From Aphelocoma coerulescens (taxonomy: Eukaryota > Chordata > Aves > Passeriformes > Corvidae), in NCBI RefSeq assembly GCF_041296385.1, contig NW_027183583.1, positions 124,001-188,000 of the forward strand: a stretch of 64,000 nt of DNA, in the 5' to 3' direction. Position 1 is the first letter of the stretch. Each line of letters opens with the position of its first letter. Shown here piece after piece: positions 56,201 through 61,375 of this stretch. The notes under the pieces are model-generated. The model was not told the DNA's origin, ran no database searches, and saw only the letters and a program-made list of their open reading frames with translations. The position numbers were made by a program, and so were the translations under genes.

Positions 56201-59200
56201 TGGGCCTAAATTGGGTTAAAATTCCCTTAAAAAGGGGAAATTCTGGAGGAAACGGGGAAAATTGCAGCAAAATCGGGGGAATTCCGTGAAAAGTGAGGGA
56301 AATGGGGGTTGAAATGGGGGGAAATGTTGGAAATTAGGGAAAATCTCCTGGGAAAAAAGGAGAAAATCTTCCCGAATTTGGGTGGAAATGTGCCAAAAGT
56401 GGGAAAAATTCCCCAGGAAATGGGGAAAATGTCCCAAAACAGGGGAAAACCTTCCAATTTCGGGAAAACTCCCCCCAGAGAACCAAAATTCCCTGGAAAA
56501 CCTCTCCTCAATTGGGATAAAACCCCCTCGAAATGGGGAAAATCCCCCCGAATTCCACCGAAAGTTCACGGGGAAGGGGGAAAAAAAAATCCCCAGGAAC
56601 CAGGAAAATTCCAAAAAAAACGGGAAAAACCCCCGGAAAATTTGGGGAAAAGGCCAGAAAATGTGGGAATTTTACCTGGGCGGCGGCGTGGCGGGGGCAG
56701 GGCCCCTCCCCCCCCTCGGCCTCATCCCAATTTTCCTCGGGATCGGGATTTTCCGGGCGGAGTTCGGCACAAAGAGGGACCAGGAGCCCCCTCAGGACCA
56801 GCGCCAGGAGCCCTCCTCGGAGCAGAGCCTGCACCAGTAGAAACCAGTAGAAACCAGTAGCCTCCCAATCCCCTCCCGGTCCATCCCAGTCCATCCCAGT
56901 CCATCCCAGTCTCACCCTGGGTCTCTTCTGTGCCAGGAACGTGACCGTGGCCAGCGCCCGAACCCGCACGGCGTCACCCCGGGACTCGTCGCCGGCCACC
57001 TGCGGGTGAAATCTCACCTGAATATTCTCCAAAAAAACTCCACGGGGGGGGGATCTTTTGGAATTCCAGGGATTCCCTAAAAAAATTCCCGGGAATCGCC
57101 CCAAAAATCCTGGGATTCACCGGCGGGTTGGAAGGGGTAGACCTGGTGTCCCATTGAGCCCATTGGGATTTTATTGGGTAGACCTGGTGTCCTAAATCCC
57201 CAATTTTACTTCAGTGGGTAGACCTGATGTCTAAAATCTCTATTGTCTTTAATGGGTAGACCTGGTGTCCCTATAACCTCCATTGTTTTCAATGGGTAGA
57301 CCTGGTGTCCCTGTATTCTCCATTGCATTCAATGGGTAGACCTGGTGTCCCTGAATCTTAATTGTCTTTAATTGACAGACTTGGTGTTCCTGAATCTTAA
57401 TTGTTTTAATGGACATACCTGGTGTCCCTGCATTCTCCATTGTTTTCAATGGGTAGACCTGGTGTCCCTATATTCTCCATTGTCTTTAATGGCTAGACCT
57501 GATGTCCCTATAATCTCCATTGGCTTCAATGGGTAGACCTGGTGTCCCTATATTCTCCATTGTTTTCAATGGCTAAACCTGATGTCCCTCTATTCTCCAT
57601 TGTTTTCAATGGGTAGACCTGATGTCCCTCTGTTCTCCACTGCCTTTAATGGGTAAACCTGATGTCCCTGTATTCTCCATTGCATTCAATGGGTAGACCT
57701 GGTGTCCCTGACATCTTCATTATCTTTAATGGGTAGACCTGATGTCCCTGTAGTCTCAATTCTATTCAATGGGTACATCTGGTGTCTCTGAATTCTCCAT
57801 TGTTTTCAATGGGTAGACCTGGTGTCCCTGAATTCTCCATTGCCTTCAATGGGTAGACCTGGTGTCCCTGTAGTCTCCATTGTTTTTCAATGGATAGACC
57901 TGGTGTCCCTGCTTTCCCCATTGCCTTTATTGGGTAGACCTGGTGTCCCGAAACTTTTGAGGCTAAAAATTCCCATTTTGGGCCTGGAATTCCCAAATTT
58001 TGAGATGAAAGCCGAGTTTTTTTGTTTTTTTGGGCTTACCTGAAGGCAAAGCTCCAGCATGGGCCGCAGGTGTGGGATCAGAGACTCGGGATTGGCTTCC
58101 AGGAACTCATCCAGGACTTCCAGAGCGTTGGCAGCGCAATCCTGAAGACAAAATTCCCGGAATTCAGCCCAAATTCGGACAGATCCGGCCCCAAAATCCT
58201 CGGGATTTGTCCCAAAAATTCACCTCATCCATGTTCAGGAGCTCCTGGAGAGCCCGGAGGATGTCGGGGACCAGGGAGCGAAGGAGTTCCTGAGGGAAAA
58301 GGGGAAAAAATGGGAAAAAAAGAGTTAAAAATGAGCCAAAATCGGGAGGTTTGGCCTCAAAAATTCCCATTTTCCAGCGGGAAATTCCAAGGCGGGGCAA
58401 AAAACGAGGATTGAGGGGGGAAAACCCTTTTTTGTCCAAAAAACCCCCATTTTTATCCCAAAATCCCCATTTTTGCCCAAAAAATCCCCATTTTTATCCA
58501 AAAATCCCCATTTTTATCCCAAAATCCCCATTTTTATCCAAAACCCCCCATTTTTATCCAAAAAACCCCATTTTTATCAAAAAACCCCCATTTTTACCCA
58601 AAAAAACCCATTTTTATCCAAAAAAAACCATTTTTATCCAAAAAACCCCCATTTTTATCCAAAACCCCCCATTTTTATCCAAAAAACCCCCATTTTTATC
58701 CAAAACCCCCCATTTTTATCCAAAAAATCCCCATTTTTATCAAAAAACCCCCATTTTTACCCAAAAAAACCCATTTTTATCCAAAAAACCCCCATTTTTA
58801 TCCAAAACCCCCCATTTTTATCCAAAAAACCGCCATTTTTATCCAAAAATCCCCATTTTTATCCAAAAAACTCCCATTTTTATCCAAAAAACCCCCATTT
58901 TTATCCAAAACCCCCCATTTTTATCCAAAAAACCCCCATTTTTATCCAAAACCCCCATTTTTTGTCCAAAAAATCCCCATTTTTATCCAAAACCCCCCAT
59001 TTTTATCCAAAAAACCCCCATTTTTATCCAAAAAACCCCCATTTTTATCCAAAACCCCCCATTTTTATCTAAAAAATCCCCATTTTTGTCCAAAATATCC
59101 CCATTTTTATCAAAAAAACCCATTTTTACCCAAAAAAACCCATTTTTATCCAAAAATCCCCACTTTTACCCAAAAAATCCCCATTTTTATCCAAAAAATC

Positions 59201-60103
59201 CCCATTTTGGGTGAAAAAGGGGGATTTTGGGTGGAAAAGGCAAATTTTGGGTGGAAAAAGGGGATTTTGGGTGAAAAAAAGGGATTTTGGGTGGGTAAAG
59301 GAGGATTTTGGGTGGAAAAAGGGGGATTTTGGGTTAAAAAATAGGATTTTGGGTGAAGAAAGGGGGATTTGGGGTGGAAAAAGTGCAAATTTTGGGTGGG
59401 AAAAGGGAGATTTTGGGTGGGAAAAGGGGATTTTGGGTGAAAAAAGGTGGATTTTGGGTGGAAAAAAGGGGATTTTGGGTGGAAAAAGTGCAAATTTTGG
59501 GTGGAAAAAGGGGATTTGGGGTGGAAAAAGGGGATTTTGGGTGAAAAACGGAGATTTTGGGTGGAAAAAGGGGATTTTGGGTGGAAAAAGGGGATTTCGA
59601 GTGGAAAGAGGGGGATTTTGGGTGGAAAATGGGGGATTTTGAGTTAAAAAAGGGGGATTTTGAGTGGAAGAAGGGTATTTTGGGTGAAAAAAGGGGATTT
59701 TGGGTGGAAAACGGGCAGATTTTGGGTGGAAAAAGGGGGATTTTGAGTTAAAAAAGGCAGATTTTGAGTTAAAAAAGGGGGATTTGGGGTGGAAAAAGGG
59801 GGATTTTGAGTGGAAAATGGGGGATTTTGAGTGGAAAAGGGGGATTTTGAGTTAAAAAAGGGGGATTTGGGGTGGAAAAAGGGGGATTTTGGGGTGGAAA
59901 AAGGGGGATTTTGGGGCACTCACCGTCCTGGTGCCCCCCAGGGCGGCCGCCAGAGCCCCCAGCGCTGCCAGGGCGGCTCCCAAGGTTCCGGCAGAGTTGG
60001 CGGCCCCGAGCCCCCAGCGGCAGAGCCCGGCCAGGGCGGGGCCACGGCGGGAAAGGGCGGGGCCGGCCACGCCCAGCGCCACGCCCAGGCAGCGCAGCGC
60101 CCC
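20076..60103 (-). CDS. IPO4: IPO4 importin-4, 24 exons (5' exons outside window)
   Basis: Importin-4 is a karyopherin-beta, a superhelix of HEAT repeats that binds RanGTP and carries cargo through nuclear pores. Known cargoes include histone H3-H4 with ASF1, RPS3A and others. The 24 exons join in frame to 1035 codons and stop. Blocks align in order with human IPO4 as remembered: [14 protein letters not shown] (human VVDMLALHLPPEKL), AAFLPYVDS (VAFLPYMES), [13 protein letters not shown] (VRKAAHEALGQFC), [15 protein letters not shown] (DPEVRSNAIFGMG), [11 protein letters not shown] (DRVRDNICGAL), [10 protein letters not shown] (ALPLKEDLEE). Two acidic loops are kept (exons 5 and 14). Oddity: exon 20 carries an extra block of 14 seven-residue repeats. 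About 5-6 upstream exons are expected beyond 64000. Confidence 0.93.
20222..20330. repeat. 83-bp uninterrupted purine tract beside IPO4 exon 24
   Basis: 20243-20325 contains only G and A on +. First G-rich, then A-rich blocks of GGAAAAAA. On the IPO4 sense strand this is a long polypyrimidine tract 22 nt before the terminal-exon acceptor. Such mirror-like tracts can form triplex (H-)DNA. Confidence 0.85.
20331..23748. repeat. CCCAAAATCCCCAAATTTCCC array, IPO4 intron
   Basis: About 3.4 kb. Up to 21.8 kb, units of 15-20 bp are organised in 250-500 bp higher-order repeats that include TCCCTCCAATCCCAAAAA and AAATGACGTCAAATCCC (near 20911, 21423, 21676). From 21.8 kb it simplifies to CCCCCAAAAATCCCC with CATTTTT inserts. 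No gene. Confidence 0.94.
23749..23812 (-). CDS. IPO4: IPO4 exon 23
   Basis: 64 nt, acceptor TTTCCCTCGGCAG, donor GTGAGGAT. It reads [21 protein letters not shown] plus one nt. Aligns with human VIDVAPELLRICSLILADNK. Codon-boundary entry agrees with exon 22. Confidence 0.9.
23813..24880. repeat. GGGGATTTTGGGGGAAAAATG array, IPO4 intron
   Basis: About 1.05 kb of a 19-22 bp unit, G/A-rich on +. Strand bias flips across exon 23. A short unique piece lies at 23820-23930. Confidence 0.93.
24881..27147. repeat. CCCCAAATTTTCCCTGAATTT array, IPO4 intron
   Basis: About 2.2 kb of 12-18 bp units (TTTTCCCTGAATTTCCCCC) with a recurring AAATTTTGTGTGAATTT element roughly every 80-150 bp. C/T-rich on +, so the bias flips inside this intron near 24.89 kb without an exon. 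Confidence 0.93.
27148..27243 (-). CDS. IPO4: IPO4 exon 22
   Basis: 96 nt, 32 codons: [32 protein letters not shown]. Human counterpart VLAALLHALPLKEDLEEWVT. Donor GTGAGGGA. The acceptor CTGTACTGGTCAG has almost no polypyrimidine tract and lies at the very end of the ACTGG decamer array. Confidence 0.92.
27244..28163. repeat. CCAGT decamer arrays, IPO4 intron 21
   Basis: 27244-27662 is CCAGTATAAA/CCAGTATAGA decamers. 27662-28095 is CCCTCCCAGT decamers mixed with CCCAATCCCCTCCCAGT. 28095-28163 is C-rich. On the IPO4 sense strand the order is donor, G-rich ACTGGGAGGG units, ATACTGGTTT units, acceptor. Confidence 0.95.
28164..28287 (-). CDS. IPO4: IPO4 exon 21 (VRDN block)
   Basis: 124 nt, acceptor GGCGCCTCCAG, donor GTACGGGG. 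One nt finishes Glu, then [41 protein letters not shown]. Human counterpart LLARERHDRVRDNICGALAR. The N-terminal half is poorly conserved. Confidence 0.87.
28288..28404. other. IPO4 intron 20 (117 nt)
   Basis: Short unique intron, sense-strand donor GTATCCGCCAATCACGG, acceptor TAATTGGGCGCCTCCAG. Contains CCTTATATGG-type sequence (28333). The donor is weak; the phase (GA then G) supports it. Confidence 0.7.
28405..29138 (-). CDS. IPO4: IPO4 exon 20, with an in-frame 7-residue repeat array
   Basis: 734 nt, the longest exon. Acceptor CAGACCTCCCAG; donor GTATCCGC. The first part, [20 protein letters not shown], matches human AEYDAMLLEHAGEAIPALAA. The last part, [20 protein letters not shown] to [20 protein letters not shown], matches GDSFAPFFAGFLPLL to DPEVRSNAIFGMGVLAEH. 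Between them is one open frame of about 127 residues, including 14 repeats of G(N/S)GFPNT (28695-28988). No strong GT/AG pair flanks the array in the needed phase, and total length (3 x 244 + 2) keeps both flanks in frame. I read it as coding. The alternative is an intron with weak sites (acceptor CCCCGGAAG at 28676). Confidence 0.7.
28695..28988 (-). repeat. 21-bp x14 minisatellite inside IPO4 exon 20
   Basis: Fourteen perfect-length 21-bp units. On the sense strand: ACCGGAAATGG or ACCGGAAGTGG followed by a 10-nt TTTCCTAATA-like part. GGAAAT and GGAAGT units tend to alternate, giving Gly-Asn / Gly-Ser alternation. All substitutions keep 21-bp length and no stop in the IPO4 frame. Confidence 0.93.
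29139..29723. repeat. GACTGGGAGG decamer array, IPO4 intron 19
   Basis: About 540 bp of ACTGGGAGGG on +, so CCCTCCCAGT on the IPO4 sense strand, running directly into the exon 20 acceptor. The array is therefore a string of acceptor-like pyrimidine-CAG units. Confidence 0.95.
29724..29768 (-). CDS. IPO4: IPO4 exon 19
   Basis: 45 nt, acceptor CACCCCCCCAG, donor GTGGGGGA. It reads [15 protein letters not shown], aligned to human VLQRKTACQDTDEEE. In mammals this region runs on into a long acidic stretch; here only two Glu remain before the junction. Confidence 0.85.
29769..31163. repeat. TTTAAGCCCCGCCCCTCC array, IPO4 intron 18
   Basis: About 1.35 kb, roughly 75 copies of a 16-20 bp unit: CCATTTAAGCCCCGCCC, CCTTTAAGCCCCACCCC, TTAAGCCACGCCCC. 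No decamer family here, unlike neighbouring introns. CCCCGCCC and CCACGCCC match GC-box/KLF elements. Confidence 0.95.
31164..31348 (-). CDS. IPO4: IPO4 exon 18
   Basis: 185 nt, acceptor TTTCCCTGGCAG, donor GTGAGGGG. Two nt finish Ala, then [20 protein letters not shown] and on to [17 protein letters not shown]. Aligns with human NTAALQAALARVVPSYMQAV to LAELCGVLKA. An exact TGACGTCA lies at 31175-31182 within the ADV codons. Confidence 0.88.
31349..32811. repeat. CCAGT decamer arrays, IPO4 intron 17
   Basis: 31378-32640 is an almost unbroken GGACCAGTAT decamer array (about 125 units; variants ATAAACCAGT, AGGGACCAGT). 32640-32805 is CCCTCCCAGT decamers next to the exon 17 donor. Sense-strand order: donor, ACTGGGAGGG, ATACTGGTCC, unique CTCCCTCCTGCTTTCCC, acceptor. 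Confidence 0.96.
32812..32887 (-). CDS. IPO4: IPO4 exon 17 ([10 protein letters not shown] block)
   Basis: 76 nt using acceptor CAGTTCCCCCAG. It reads [25 protein letters not shown] plus one nt. Human counterpart ECPHLNVRKAAHEALGQFCC. A second AG six bases on (GTGCCAG, start 32881) is also in phase and would drop CQ; the longer form restores Glu-Cys as in human. Donor GTGAGACTGGGATGG is identical to that of exon 4. Confidence 0.9.
32888..33138. repeat. ACTGGGAGGG decamer array, IPO4 intron 16
   Basis: The whole 251-bp intron is ACTGGGAGGG on +, i.e. CCCTCCCAGT on the sense strand, from the donor GTGAGCCCTCCCAGT to the acceptor. Confidence 0.95.
33139..33196 (-). CDS. IPO4: IPO4 exon 16 (AAFLPYVDS block)
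   Basis: 58 nt, donor GTGAGCCC. One nt finishes Gly, then [19 protein letters not shown]. Human counterpart VAFLPYMESVFEEVFKLLE. Acceptor TACTGGTCCCCAG sits directly on the decamer array, with a poor polypyrimidine tract. Confidence 0.92.
33197..34378. repeat. CCAGT decamer arrays, IPO4 intron 15
   Basis: 33200-33490 is CCAGTATGGA/CCAGTATAAA in a regular higher-order pattern of 50-60 bp. 33505-34375 is CCCTCCCAGT with 70-100 bp higher-order units. Sense-strand order: donor GTAAACTGGGAGGG, G-rich units, ATACTGGTCC units, acceptor. Confidence 0.96.
34379..34456 (-). CDS. IPO4: IPO4 exon 15
   Basis: 78 nt, acceptor CCCTCCCCCCAG, donor GTAAACTG. One nt finishes Glu, then [25 protein letters not shown], two nt of Gly. 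Human counterpart YSVENAFFDEKEDTCAAVGE, ISVN. Confidence 0.9.
34457..34550. other. IPO4 intron 14 (94 nt, non-repetitive)
   Basis: Short GC-rich intron; on + it holds GGGCAACGCCCCCTCCCC and three CAAGCCCCGCCCC units. Donor GTGAGAGGGGG. Confidence 0.8.
34551..34642 (-). CDS. IPO4: IPO4 exon 14 (acidic loop)
   Basis: 92 nt, acceptor TGTTCCCCCCCAG, donor GTGAGAGG. It reads [30 protein letters not shown] plus two nt of Glu. Human counterpart SSSFLLFDDESDGEEEEELM. This acidic insertion is typical of IPO4. An exact TGACGTCA at 34555-34562 falls in the DDVT codons. Confidence 0.92.
34643..36098. repeat. CCAGT decamer arrays, IPO4 intron 13
   Basis: 34660-35595 is GGACCAGTAT decamers (about 93 units). 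35595-36040 mixes CCTCCCAGTT, CATCCCAGTA and CCAGTAACCCC. 36045-36098 is ATAAACCAGT by the donor GTGAGTACTGG. Confidence 0.95.
36099..36207 (-). CDS. IPO4: IPO4 exon 13
   Basis: 109 nt, acceptor CCAGTGTTCCCAG, donor GTGAGTAC. One nt finishes Ser, then [36 protein letters not shown]. Human counterpart SLFAALSGLMGEGLAPHLEQ. A HEAT repeat pair. Confidence 0.92.
36208..40747. repeat. Composite repeat intron 12 of IPO4
   Basis: 36210-36830: ACTGGGAGGG decamers on + with GATTTGGGGTTACTGGTTTG inserts. 36830-36890: short unique GC-rich piece. 36890-38000: GGGGAATTTTGGAGAAATTT array. 38000-38280: transition. 38280-40730: a satellite-like array of about 170-200 bp units (annotated separately). Confidence 0.93.
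38280..40730. repeat. About 185-bp satellite-like array with TCAAGGTCA
   Basis: Units begin near CCCACTGACCTTGACCAA and contain CAATCTCAAACCATT, then either TCTCCTCATTTTTGGGCC or TTTTCCATGGGATTTTCCC, then runs of AACCATTTTT and CCAAATTCCCCCAAATTTCC. The CTGACC..GACCAA element is seen at about 38667, 38840, 39030, 39228, 39435, 39640, 39802, 40000, 40180, 40380 and 40550. The two unit types alternate, giving a dimer of about 370 bp. Two degenerate units (CCTCAACCCTCATCATT) lead in at 38300 and 38490. Confidence 0.9.
40748..40856 (-). CDS. IPO4: IPO4 exon 12
   Basis: 109 nt, acceptor GGTCTCCGCAG, donor GTGAGAGA. Two nt finish Glu, then [35 protein letters not shown], two nt of Ser. Human counterpart TLGVLARAVGEPMRPLAEEC. 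Confidence 0.92.
40857..42513. repeat. CCAGT decamer arrays, IPO4 intron 11
   Basis: 40862-41480: CCAGTATGGA, CCGGTATGGA and CCGGTATAAA decamers in 50-110 bp higher-order units. 41480-42505: CCCTCCCAGT decamers with repeated blocks of GTATAAACCAGTAACCCC about every 100 bp. Sense-strand order: donor GTGAGACTGGGAGG, G-rich units, ATACTGGTCC units, acceptor. Confidence 0.96.
42514..42612 (-). CDS. IPO4: IPO4 exon 11
   Basis: 99 nt, acceptor CCCCCCCCAG, donor GTGAGACT. Two nt finish Gly, then [32 protein letters not shown], one nt of Glu. Human counterpart AAQASLLPYFPAIMEHLREF, then VQIQSLETLG. An eight-G run (sense) codes the RGGP turn. Confidence 0.9.
42613..47860. repeat. GGGGATTTTGGGGAA then GGGTTTCAGGGTGG arrays, IPO4 intron 10
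   Basis: 42620-46200: 14-18 bp G/T-rich units (GGGGGATTTTGGGGGAAATT) with a tandem higher-order repeat of about 1350 bp. 46205-47840: GGTTTCAGGGTGGTTTTTTGG units of 20-24 bp, with a ~765-bp block repeated (for example 46855 onward again at 47620). No gene. Confidence 0.93.
47861..47974 (-). CDS. IPO4: IPO4 exon 10
   Basis: 114 nt, acceptor GGGGCTGCCCAG, donor GTGAGCCC. Two nt finish Gly, then [37 protein letters not shown], one nt. Human counterpart GPKVQPYLPELMECMLQLLR, NPSSPRAKELAVSALGAI. Confidence 0.93.
47975..50532. repeat. CCCAAAATCCCCAAATTTCCCC array, IPO4 intron 9
   Basis: About 2.5 kb of 16-20 bp C/A-rich units, including TTTCCCCCCAAAATCCCTCC. 48000-48130 is less regular. Strand bias flips across exon 10. 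Confidence 0.94.
50533..50653 (-). CDS. IPO4: IPO4 exon 9
   Basis: 121 nt, acceptor CACTGGGAGCAG, donor GTGAGCAA. It reads [40 protein letters not shown], one nt. Human counterpart PHISSYSREVMPLLLAYLKS to ALENFVENLG. The acceptor has a weak polypyrimidine tract and ends a decamer array. Confidence 0.9.
50654..52475. repeat. CCCTCCCAGT decamer array, IPO4 intron 8
   Basis: About 1.77 kb of CCCTCCCAGT, CCCAATCCCCTCCCAGT and CTCTCCCAGT units, with blocks of GTATAAACCAGTAACCCC. A 312-bp segment is tandemly repeated (starts near 51170, 51483 and, in part, 51795). Sense strand: donor GTACTGGGAGGGG first, a short TACTGGTTTGC stretch by the acceptor. Confidence 0.96.
52476..52584 (-). CDS. IPO4: IPO4 exon 8
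   Basis: 109 nt, acceptor GTGGCCTCCGCAG, donor GTACTGGG. One nt finishes Arg, then [36 protein letters not shown]. Human counterpart LLPPLLQIVCKGLEDPSQVV, RNAALFALGQFSENLQ. Confidence 0.93.
52585..55179. repeat. Composite repeat intron 7 of IPO4
   Basis: 52590-52830: CAGGCCACGCCCACCCTCCT, 20-22 bp, about 11 copies. 52840-52985: unique, with CATATATGG and CCTTATATGG elements. 52985-53965: 80-105 bp A-rich units with AAAAAGAGAAAAATCCGAAA and GTCCCGGAAATGTC, about 11 copies. 53965-54990: 15-17 bp CCCCAAAAATTCC units with a recurring TTCTGAATTCTGAGAGCTCC element. 54990-55175: GC-rich unique sequence with CCCATATAAGGC twice. Confidence 0.92.
55180..55289 (-). CDS. IPO4: IPO4 exon 7
   Basis: 110 nt, donor GTGAGGGC. 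It reads [36 protein letters not shown], two nt of Arg. Human counterpart MPMLEEALRSESPYQRKAGL, LVLAVLSDGAGDHIRQ. The acceptor inferred from phase and alignment is AACCCGGAAG, which lacks a pyrimidine tract. Confidence 0.88.
55290..55995. other. IPO4 intron 6, mostly non-tandem
   Basis: Purine-rich stretch (55375-55460, GGAGAAGGAGAAGGG and AAAAAAAAACGGG), a 17-G run at about 55530-55546, then C/A-rich sequence. Contains TTCCTGAAATGTTCC and GGTCCTGGAAGGTGCC. No coding signal seen. Confidence 0.8.
55996..56049 (-). CDS. IPO4: IPO4 exon 6 (LPPEKL block)
   Basis: 54 nt, acceptor GGTCCCCACAG, donor GTGGGTTC. 18 codons: [18 protein letters not shown]. Human counterpart VVDMLALHLPPEKLCPQL. Both ends at codon boundaries. 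Confidence 0.95.
56050..56675. other. IPO4 intron 5, G/A-rich, weakly repetitive
   Basis: About 620 bp of degenerate [17 protein letters not shown] sequence without a clear tandem unit. Sense strand is C/T-rich. Donor GTAAAATTCC. No other feature seen. Confidence 0.8.
56676..56828 (-). CDS. IPO4: IPO4 exon 5 (acidic loop)
   Basis: 153 nt, acceptor TCTACTGGTGCAG, donor GTAAAATT. It reads [51 protein letters not shown]. Human counterpart RLLPPLLHTLFPIVAAEPPP, GQLDPEDQDSEEEELEIELM, GETPKHFAVQ. The acidic loop is shorter than in human. Confidence 0.93.
56829..56915. repeat. 87-nt decamer intron 4 of IPO4
   Basis: Sense strand: GTGAGACTGGGATGGACTGG, two more GATGGACTGG-like units, GGAGGGGATTGGGAGG, then CTACTGGTTT twice and CTACTGGTGCAG. 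It is the smallest intron of the donor/G-rich/ACTGGTTT/acceptor type seen in larger introns. Confidence 0.93.
56916..56999 (-). CDS. IPO4: IPO4 exon 4
   Basis: 84 nt, acceptor ATTTCACCCGCAG, donor GTGAGACT. It reads [28 protein letters not shown]. Human counterpart VARNVALGNAIRVRILCCLT, FLVKVKSK. Confidence 0.94.
57000..58039. repeat. About 40-bp minisatellite in IPO4 intron 3
   Basis: 57128-57950 holds about 21 copies of a 38-42 bp unit: GGGTAGACCTGGTGTCCCTG followed by TATTCTCCATTGTTTTCAAT. Variants have GATGTCCC for GGTGTCCC and TAAACC for TAGACC. Base composition is far more balanced than in the other arrays. The flanks 57000-57125 and 57950-58039 are unique. Confidence 0.95.
58040..58141 (-). 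CDS. IPO4: IPO4 exon 3
   Basis: 102 nt, acceptor TTTTGTCTTCAG, donor GTAAGCCC (the best canonical pair in the gene). It reads [34 protein letters not shown]. Human counterpart DEAKACEALEALDELLESEV, PVITPYLSEVLTFCLE. Confidence 0.95.
58142..58223. other. IPO4 intron 2 (82 nt, unique)
   Basis: Short non-repetitive intron with donor GTGAATTTTTGGGAC and acceptor TTTTGTCTTCAG on the sense strand. Confidence 0.85.
58224..58289 (-). CDS. IPO4: IPO4 exon 2
   Basis: 66 nt, acceptor CCTTTTCCCTCAG, donor GTGAATTT. It reads [22 protein letters not shown]. Human counterpart VPLARMLVPKLIMAMQTLIP, IDE. Confidence 0.93.
58290..59923. repeat. CCCCATTTTTATCCAAAAAA and GGGGGATTTTGGGTGGAAAA arrays, IPO4 intron 1
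   Basis: 58290-58440 unique. 58440-59205: about 39 copies of a 19-20 bp unit CCCCATTTTTATCCAAAAA. 59207-59910: about 34 copies of a 20-21 bp unit GGGGATTTTGGGTGGAAAAA, which is close to the reverse complement of the first family in design; the strand bias flips at about 59207 with no exon. Confidence 0.95.
59924..60103 (-). CDS. IPO4: IPO4 exon 1 of window (internal exon)
   Basis: 180 nt, acceptor TTCCCTCCTGCAG, donor GTGAGTGC. 60 codons: [20 protein letters not shown] to [26 protein letters not shown]. Human counterpart LLLLSVVVTSRPEAF to VGSPGLLFYSLRTLTTMAPY. It is preceded by further exons outside the window. Its 5' 122 nt plus acceptor and flank are duplicated twice upstream. Confidence 0.87.
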
Positions 60104-61200
60104 CTGCAGGAGGGAACACGGGCACAGTTGGGGCGGTCGGGGCATCTGGGGGATTTTGGGGGGGTTTTTAGGGAATTTTGGGGGATTTTGGGGGATTTTT
60201 TAGGGATTTTTGGGGGTTTTTTTGGGATTTTTTGGGGTTTTTTTGGTTTTTTTTAGGGATTTTTTTTTATTTTTTAGGGGATTTTTTGGGGGTCTTTTGG
60301 GGATTTTTTGGGATTTTTTTGGGGATTTTTAAAAGATTTTTTGGGGTTTTTTTGGGGGTTTTTTAGGGAATTTTTGGGGGTTTTTTGGGTTTTTTTAGGG
60401 ATTTTTTTTTATTTTTTTGGGGATTTTTTCAGGATTTTTTGGGGGATTTTTGGGAATTTTTTGGGGATTTTTTGGGATTTTTTGGGGATTTTTTTTTGGA
60501 TTTTTTGGGGGATTTTTTAAGGATTTTTTGGGGGATTTTTGGGAATTTTTTGGGGATTTTTTGGGATTTTTTGGGGATTTTTTTTTGGATTTTTTGGGGG
60601 ATTTTTTAAGGAATGTTTGGGGATTTTTTAGGATTTTTTTAGGATTTTTGGGGATTTTGTTTTGATTTTTTGGGGATTTTTTTGGGATTTTTTGGGGGAT
60701 TTTTTTCCATTTTTTTGGGGATTTTTTTGGACTTTTTTGGGATTTTATTTTTTATTTTTTAGGATTTTTTGGGGATTTTTTAGGATTTTTTTAGGATTTT
60801 TGGGGATTTTTTTTTGATTTTTTGGGGATTTTTTTGGGATTTTTTGGGGGATTTTTTTCCATTTTTTTGAGGATTTTTTTGGACTTTTTTGGGATTTTAT
60901 TTTTTATTTTTTAGGATTTTTTGAGGATTTTTTTAGGATTATTTAGGGATTTTTTTAGAATTTTCTAGGCTTATTTTTTGGATTTTTTTGGGATATCTTG
61001 AAGAGTTTTTAGGAATTTTTGGGGGATATTTTTAGGTTTTTCTTCGGATTTTTTTAGGTATTTTATGGAATTTTTGGGGGATTTTTTTTGGAATTTTTGG
61101 GGATTTTTTTGGAATTTTGGGGGGATTTTTTTGGAATTTTTAGGGATTTTTGGAGGATTTTTGGGGGATTGTTTTTGGGGGATTTTTGGAGGTTTTCCGG
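60104..61200. repeat. GGGGATTTTTTGGGGATTT array
   Basis: T/G-rich units of 10-14 bp (GGATTTTTTGGGGATTTTTT), with two near-identical 120-bp blocks near 60600-60730 and 60770-60900. Forms the intron upstream of the exon at 59924-60103. Confidence 0.93.
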
Positions 61201-61375
61201 AAGGTTCCGGCAGAGTTGGCGGCCCCGAGCCCCCAGCGGCAGAGCCCGGCCAGGGCGGGGCCACGGCGGGAAAGGGCGGGGCCGGCCACGCCCAGCGCCA
61301 CGCCCAGGCAGCGCAGCGCCCCCTGCAGGAGGGAACGTGGGCACAGTTGGGGCGGTCGGGGCATCTGGGGGATTT
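61201..61375 (-). pseudogene. Truncated duplicate of IPO4 exon (copy 2)
   Basis: 61201-61322 repeats the first 122 nt of the exon at 59924-60103 with no change seen. The acceptor TCCCTCCTGCAG and about 50 bp of intron follow, with one two-base difference (CGTGGGCAC for ACGGGCAC). The copy ends at GGAACCTT, where sequence turns to CCGGAAAACCTCC, so the last 58 nt of the exon and the donor are missing. No nearby GT donor on the sense strand. A decoy exon rather than a functional one. Confidence 0.85.
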
